Assembly (NCBI GenBank): GCA_018003315.1
Contig: JAGNEJ010000026.1
Span: 1 to 53,973 of the forward strand
DNA: 53,973 nt
Reading direction: 5' to 3'
Source: Verrucomicrobiales bacterium
GTDB taxonomy: Bacteria > Verrucomicrobiota > Verrucomicrobiia > Verrucomicrobiales > V1-33
Below the pieces are notes generated by a model, which did not search any database, had not been told where the DNA came from, and saw nothing but the letters and a program-made list of their open reading frames with translations. Shown piece by piece: positions 51,382 to 53,973 of the stretch. A program made the translations under genes and the position numbers. Each line of letters opens with the position of its first letter. Position 1 is the first letter of the stretch.

Positions 51382-53211
51382 CTACCGCTCCAGCCGGGGA
51401 TTCGCCCAGATTGTCCAGGTGCTGTGGTTGCTGCCCCGACAGGTGATCTTCAATTCCAGCTTGCTGATGCCGGAGACATCGACGGCGCATGAAGCTGGTG
51501 CGCCATCAGCCCGCAATTCGCCCGATTTCCAAAGTTCCCGTCCGTCACCGAAAATGGATGCCTGCACTCTTCCCCTGGCTCCTTCCAGAAAGGCAACGTC
51601 GCCGGCGAATTTTTTCCAGTGCCCACCCAAATCATAGGTGAATTGCGAATCCGCATGTGCCCACAATCCGGTTGTCACCAATCCCGAATGGATCAGGAAA
51701 GGCTCACCGGAATCCCGCCGGTCGAAATGCACGCCTCCCCAGCCGGTTTTGGCGGAAGCGGGTGCCGCATCGGATAGCACCAGCGACGTGATCCCTGCGG
51801 GAACATCCTTTGGCAGCGGCTTTCCGCTGGCGGCATCCGGCTTGGACAGTCGCTCGTGGGCTTCTGCGAAACGGGGTCCCCACGCTTGGAGCTTTTCGGG
51901 AGTGAGGACGCCGGATTTCCGGGCTTTGACAAATTCCGTCAGGGCAAGTTTTTCCCTGGTGCCGGTGATGTCATAGCCAGGGCCTCCGGTGAACCGCACC
52001 GGCAGCGAAAACCCTCCGGATGACCAGACGGAAGCCGTCGCCGTGCCATTGGCAAAAACGGTCACGATGTTCACTTGGGCCGGAACATTTTTTTTCCGGG
52101 GCGGCGGAAGGGTGAGAGTGACCTGACCGTCGGCTTGCGGAATGCCCGCCGCGATTTCTGAATCGTAGTCGGCACCGCCCTCGCCGTCCGCATAGGCAAG
52201 CACTGCATGCACGGGCAGGGATGGTTCGATGCGAAAAGTCACCCTGAGCGAGGCATTTTCCGCGGTGAGCTTCCAATTGCTGTAGGCGACGGTTCCCTTG
52301 CGGTCCATGCCGCGGACAATGCCGGAAAACTGCGGATGCGCCGCCAGCTTCAAGGCATGAGGGAGGGACAGAAACGACCCCTTGCTCTCCCCGCGGATTT
52401 CCTCGCCGTAGGTCCGGTTTCCGTCCCCCATGAGCGCCGTACCGCGCGCCGCCTCGGCTGCCGCAGATGCCCGGCAATGCGGCAGACCCAGAGCGTGCCC
52501 CAGTTCGTGACAGACTCCGCCAATGAAAATGCTGTTGTATTTTCCCAGCGAAATATGCCCGTATTGCCCATCGTGGAGGTGCTGCTGCTTCTCCCCCAGC
52601 AGCGCGGCGTCCAGCAGTGGGGAATCCAACTGCCAGGCGGTGCCATGCTGGCTGTTGCCGGATGCGTAATAAGGACTGTGGTGGCTCATGCGCCGTTTTT
52701 CCGGATCCCAGTCGGCCAGGTTGCAAAAAATGACGATGGTCTCCTTGTCGCCATCGATCTGCCCCTGTTCCTGGAGCGCCTGCAGGGCATCTTTTCGGAT
52801 CGCCTGCCCGTCGGAAGGGTCGGTTTCGCTGCATTCGGCGGATTTCAGCGAGCCCTTGGCCCTGTAAATCTTCACCAGTCCGTCGGTGCCCGTTTCCAGC
52901 TGAATGGTGCGCCCCGCAAAACCCCAGGCGGCCATTTCGCGGCGGTAGAACTCTTGAATGTGCTTCATCACCCGGGAAAGCCGGGCCTCGTATTCGGGCA
53001 AAGGTTCGCGGTCAGCAGGCGACCAGTAAACAATGCGGCAGACACGAGCGGTGCGCGGGGCGTCTTTTTCCCACGATGTCAGCACCGCCCTGGCCCTGGC
53101 CATATCATCAACCGTCGGCTCGCCCGGAAGCAGCGGGCGCAGTGGTTCTTCACCGCCCGTGAGGACGGCGACAGGCAGAACGAAAAGGAATGCGAGCAAT
53201 GGGCGCAACAT
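51382..53211 (-). CDS. Secreted metzincin-type metalloprotease with C-terminal NPCBM domain
   Basis: This is a 609-aa exported protein. ATG 53211 begins a signal peptide (MLRPLLAFLFVLPVAVLTGG); the frame is open 151 codons upstream without recognisable sequence. The zinc motif HELGHALGLPH (235-245) is the extended metzincin form with three histidines, preceded by a Cys. Residues about 470-609 are an NPCBM domain (VLSDAAPASAKTGWGG, LIHSGLVTTGLWAHADSQFTYDLGG), which binds glycans. It probably cuts glycoproteins or matrix proteins while bound to a polysaccharide. ScpA lies 161 bp downstream. Confidence 0.85.
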   Translation of the reverse strand: MLRPLLAFLFVLPVAVLTGGEEPLRPLLPGEPTVDDMARARAVLTSWEKDAPRTARVCRIVYWSPADREPLPEYEARLSRVMKHIQEFYRREMAAWGFAGRTIQLETGTDGLVKIYRAKGSLKSAECSETDPSDGQAIRKDALQALQEQGQIDGDKETIVIFCNLADWDPEKRRMSHHSPYYASGNSQHGTAWQLDSPLLDAALLGEKQQHLHDGQYGHISLGKYNSIFIGGVCHELGHALGLPHCRASAAAEAARGTALMGDGNRTYGEEIRGESKGSFLSLPHALKLAAHPQFSGIVRGMDRKGTVAYSNWKLTAENASLRVTFRIEPSLPVHAVLAYADGEGGADYDSEIAAGIPQADGQVTLTLPPPRKKNVPAQVNIVTVFANGTATASVWSSGGFSLPVRFTGGPGYDITGTREKLALTEFVKARKSGVLTPEKLQAWGPRFAEAHERLSKPDAASGKPLPKDVPAGITSLVLSDAAPASAKTGWGGVHFDRRDSGEPFLIHSGLVTTGLWAHADSQFTYDLGGHWKKFAGDVAFLEGARGRVQASIFGDGRELWKSGELRADGAPASCAVDVSGISKLELKITCRGSNHSTWTIWANPRLER

Positions 53212-53800
53212 GAAGATGCCGGTTGGGGTTGTGCGGTCCGAGAATGCCGGACCAGGCGACTGGTAACAAGCAGAGGTTTCGGAGAAAACGCAACTGCGAT
53301 CAGGGTTCGTCCCCTGCGCACGGCAATATCTGAAGCAGATGGACTTGGGAAATTGTGCTGCACCATTGGCGGGTCCGCGGGGAGGCGAGACGGCCTTGAA
53401 ATTGCCATCGGATGGCAGCACCGGGCTGGTCTTCGACGCTTTCACTGTCACAGTATCCGCGGAGGCCGCCTCGTGGCTGGAGGCGGAAGACTTCCTGGGC
53501 AGTTTCAAGCCGACCGGCCAAAGCGGCATCCCGATCATTCGCGTGATCAGACAGCCGGTCGCGCTCGTGCAGCGGGCGGCTTGCGCCTTCCGTTGCCCCT
53601 GCGCACCGGAAAAGAAGAAGAGTCTGTGCATCGGCGACGCGGGAGCCGGGCAGCGCTCTGCCACCCAGCAGTCCCCAGCCTGAACGCCGTCCGCCCCGGC
53701 CCAGTGGGAAAAATTCAGGGATGAGGAGCCTCAAAAGCTTGCGTCCCCTCGGCAGCAATCCATTTGCCCCAAAAGAGCACCTCGTTTCGCCTGGCGTTGG
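53212..53800. other. Gap without a convincing gene
   Basis: This 589-bp stretch between the metzincin gene and the edge transposase has open frames on both strands (for example + 53339-53683), but none has a recognisable domain, a good ribosome-binding site, or compositional support. It should contain the promoter of the metalloprotease gene. I see no clear hairpin terminator or repeat. Confidence 0.4.
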
Positions 53801-53973
53801 TCACTCGCTCTTCAGATCCCGCAGCGCATAGAGTCGGGCCCCGCGCTCCAGCATTCGCAGCCGCCGCGCACTGCTGGTCCGTTTCGCGCCAAACCGTTCC
53901 CGCGCACCGGCGAACACCGCATCGACAAAATCCCGGCTCCCCACCACCGCCCCCGCCGTGAAATGCCGCACCC
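53801..53973 (-). CDS. REP-associated tyrosine transposase (IS200-like, RAYT), C-terminal part, cut by the window edge
   Basis: Reading the minus strand from the window edge gives VRHFTAGAVVGSRDFVDAVF, then GARERFGAKRTSSARR and a final YALRDLKSE with stop at 53801-53803. The pattern T-x-G-x-V-x-GS-x-x-FV followed by R-x-RFG-x-KR and L-RDL is characteristic of the C terminus of RAYT/Y1-type transposases in many Gram-negative bacteria. The His-x-His catalytic part would lie beyond 53973. No REP palindrome is evident beside it. Confidence 0.75.
   Translation of the reverse strand, partial: VRHFTAGAVVGSRDFVDAVFAGARERFGAKRTSSARRLRMLERGARLYALRDLKSE

Noticed and set aside
53339-53683. 115-codon open frame on the plus strand
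   Set aside because: It has no recognisable family, no ribosome-binding site, and a Cys/Arg/Ala-rich C-terminal half typical of chance frames.
1-53973. CRISPR array or large tandem repeats
   Set aside because: I saw no regularly spaced direct repeats; the only short tandem repeat of note is the (TTC)7 tract.

Overview
The window looks like about 54 kb of a GC-rich Verrucomicrobia-type (PVC group) chromosome. Pointers are secreted proteins with PVC-style architectures (membrane-bound dehydrogenase plus HEAT plus cytochrome c, a sulfatase, NPCBM and F5/8C modules, YVTN propellers), many short or absent Shine-Dalgarno sites, and a family of large heme proteins common in Planctomycetes and Verrucomicrobia. 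Phylum is inferred from protein style only.

Region 1 (1-12954) stands apart. It opens with the 3' end of a group II intron (domains V-VI, ending near 126), then a T-arm-like tRNA remnant and about 550 bp without a convincing gene. A tightly coupled five-gene operon follows, all on + with ATGA overlaps: an exported YVTN propeller fused to a di-heme MauG-like cytochrome; an aldo/keto reductase; and three consecutive large exported di-heme proteins resembling the hydrazine synthase alpha subunit (HzsA), each with different accessory modules (F5/8C, CBM-like plus SUMF1, F5/8C). The layout recalls an HzsB-HzsC fusion plus three HzsA-like chains. The substrate is unknown, and hydrazine chemistry should not be assumed. 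The operon stops at an orphan ribosome-binding site and ATG, directly against the stop codon of a helicase gene on the other strand.

Region 2 (12958-26268) holds a DinG-type helicase, a ROK sugar kinase without the usual zinc ligands, a probable hydroxyproline catabolic pair (DapA-family deaminase/aldolase plus proline-racemase-family epimerase), tRNA-Ser(GGA), a HAD phosphatase, a YncE-like propeller/phosphoesterase fusion with a (TTC)7 tract, an SGNH esterase, and a four-gene sigma factor/membrane protein/periplasmic sensor-like operon.

Region 3 (26375-38757) carries a ketosynthase fused to a second ketosynthase-like domain without the cysteine, a shortened UvrC, CorA, an M48 protease, a eukaryotic-type HisA, GmhA, an SGNH hydrolase, an OB-fold protein, BioB and a DUF1015 protein.

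Region 4 (38764-53973) has an ISL3-type transposase remnant, a glycoside-hydrolase-like protein, a 1500-aa ceramidase/PVC dehydrogenase/cytochrome c fusion divergent from a sulfatase, an FG-GAP surface protein, scpB-scpA, a secreted metzincin with NPCBM, and the 3' end of a REP-associated (IS200-like) transposase at the edge.

The heptamer TGTCAGG/CCTGACA occurs about 33 times after position 12955 but only twice before it. That agrees with region 1 being a foreign segment.
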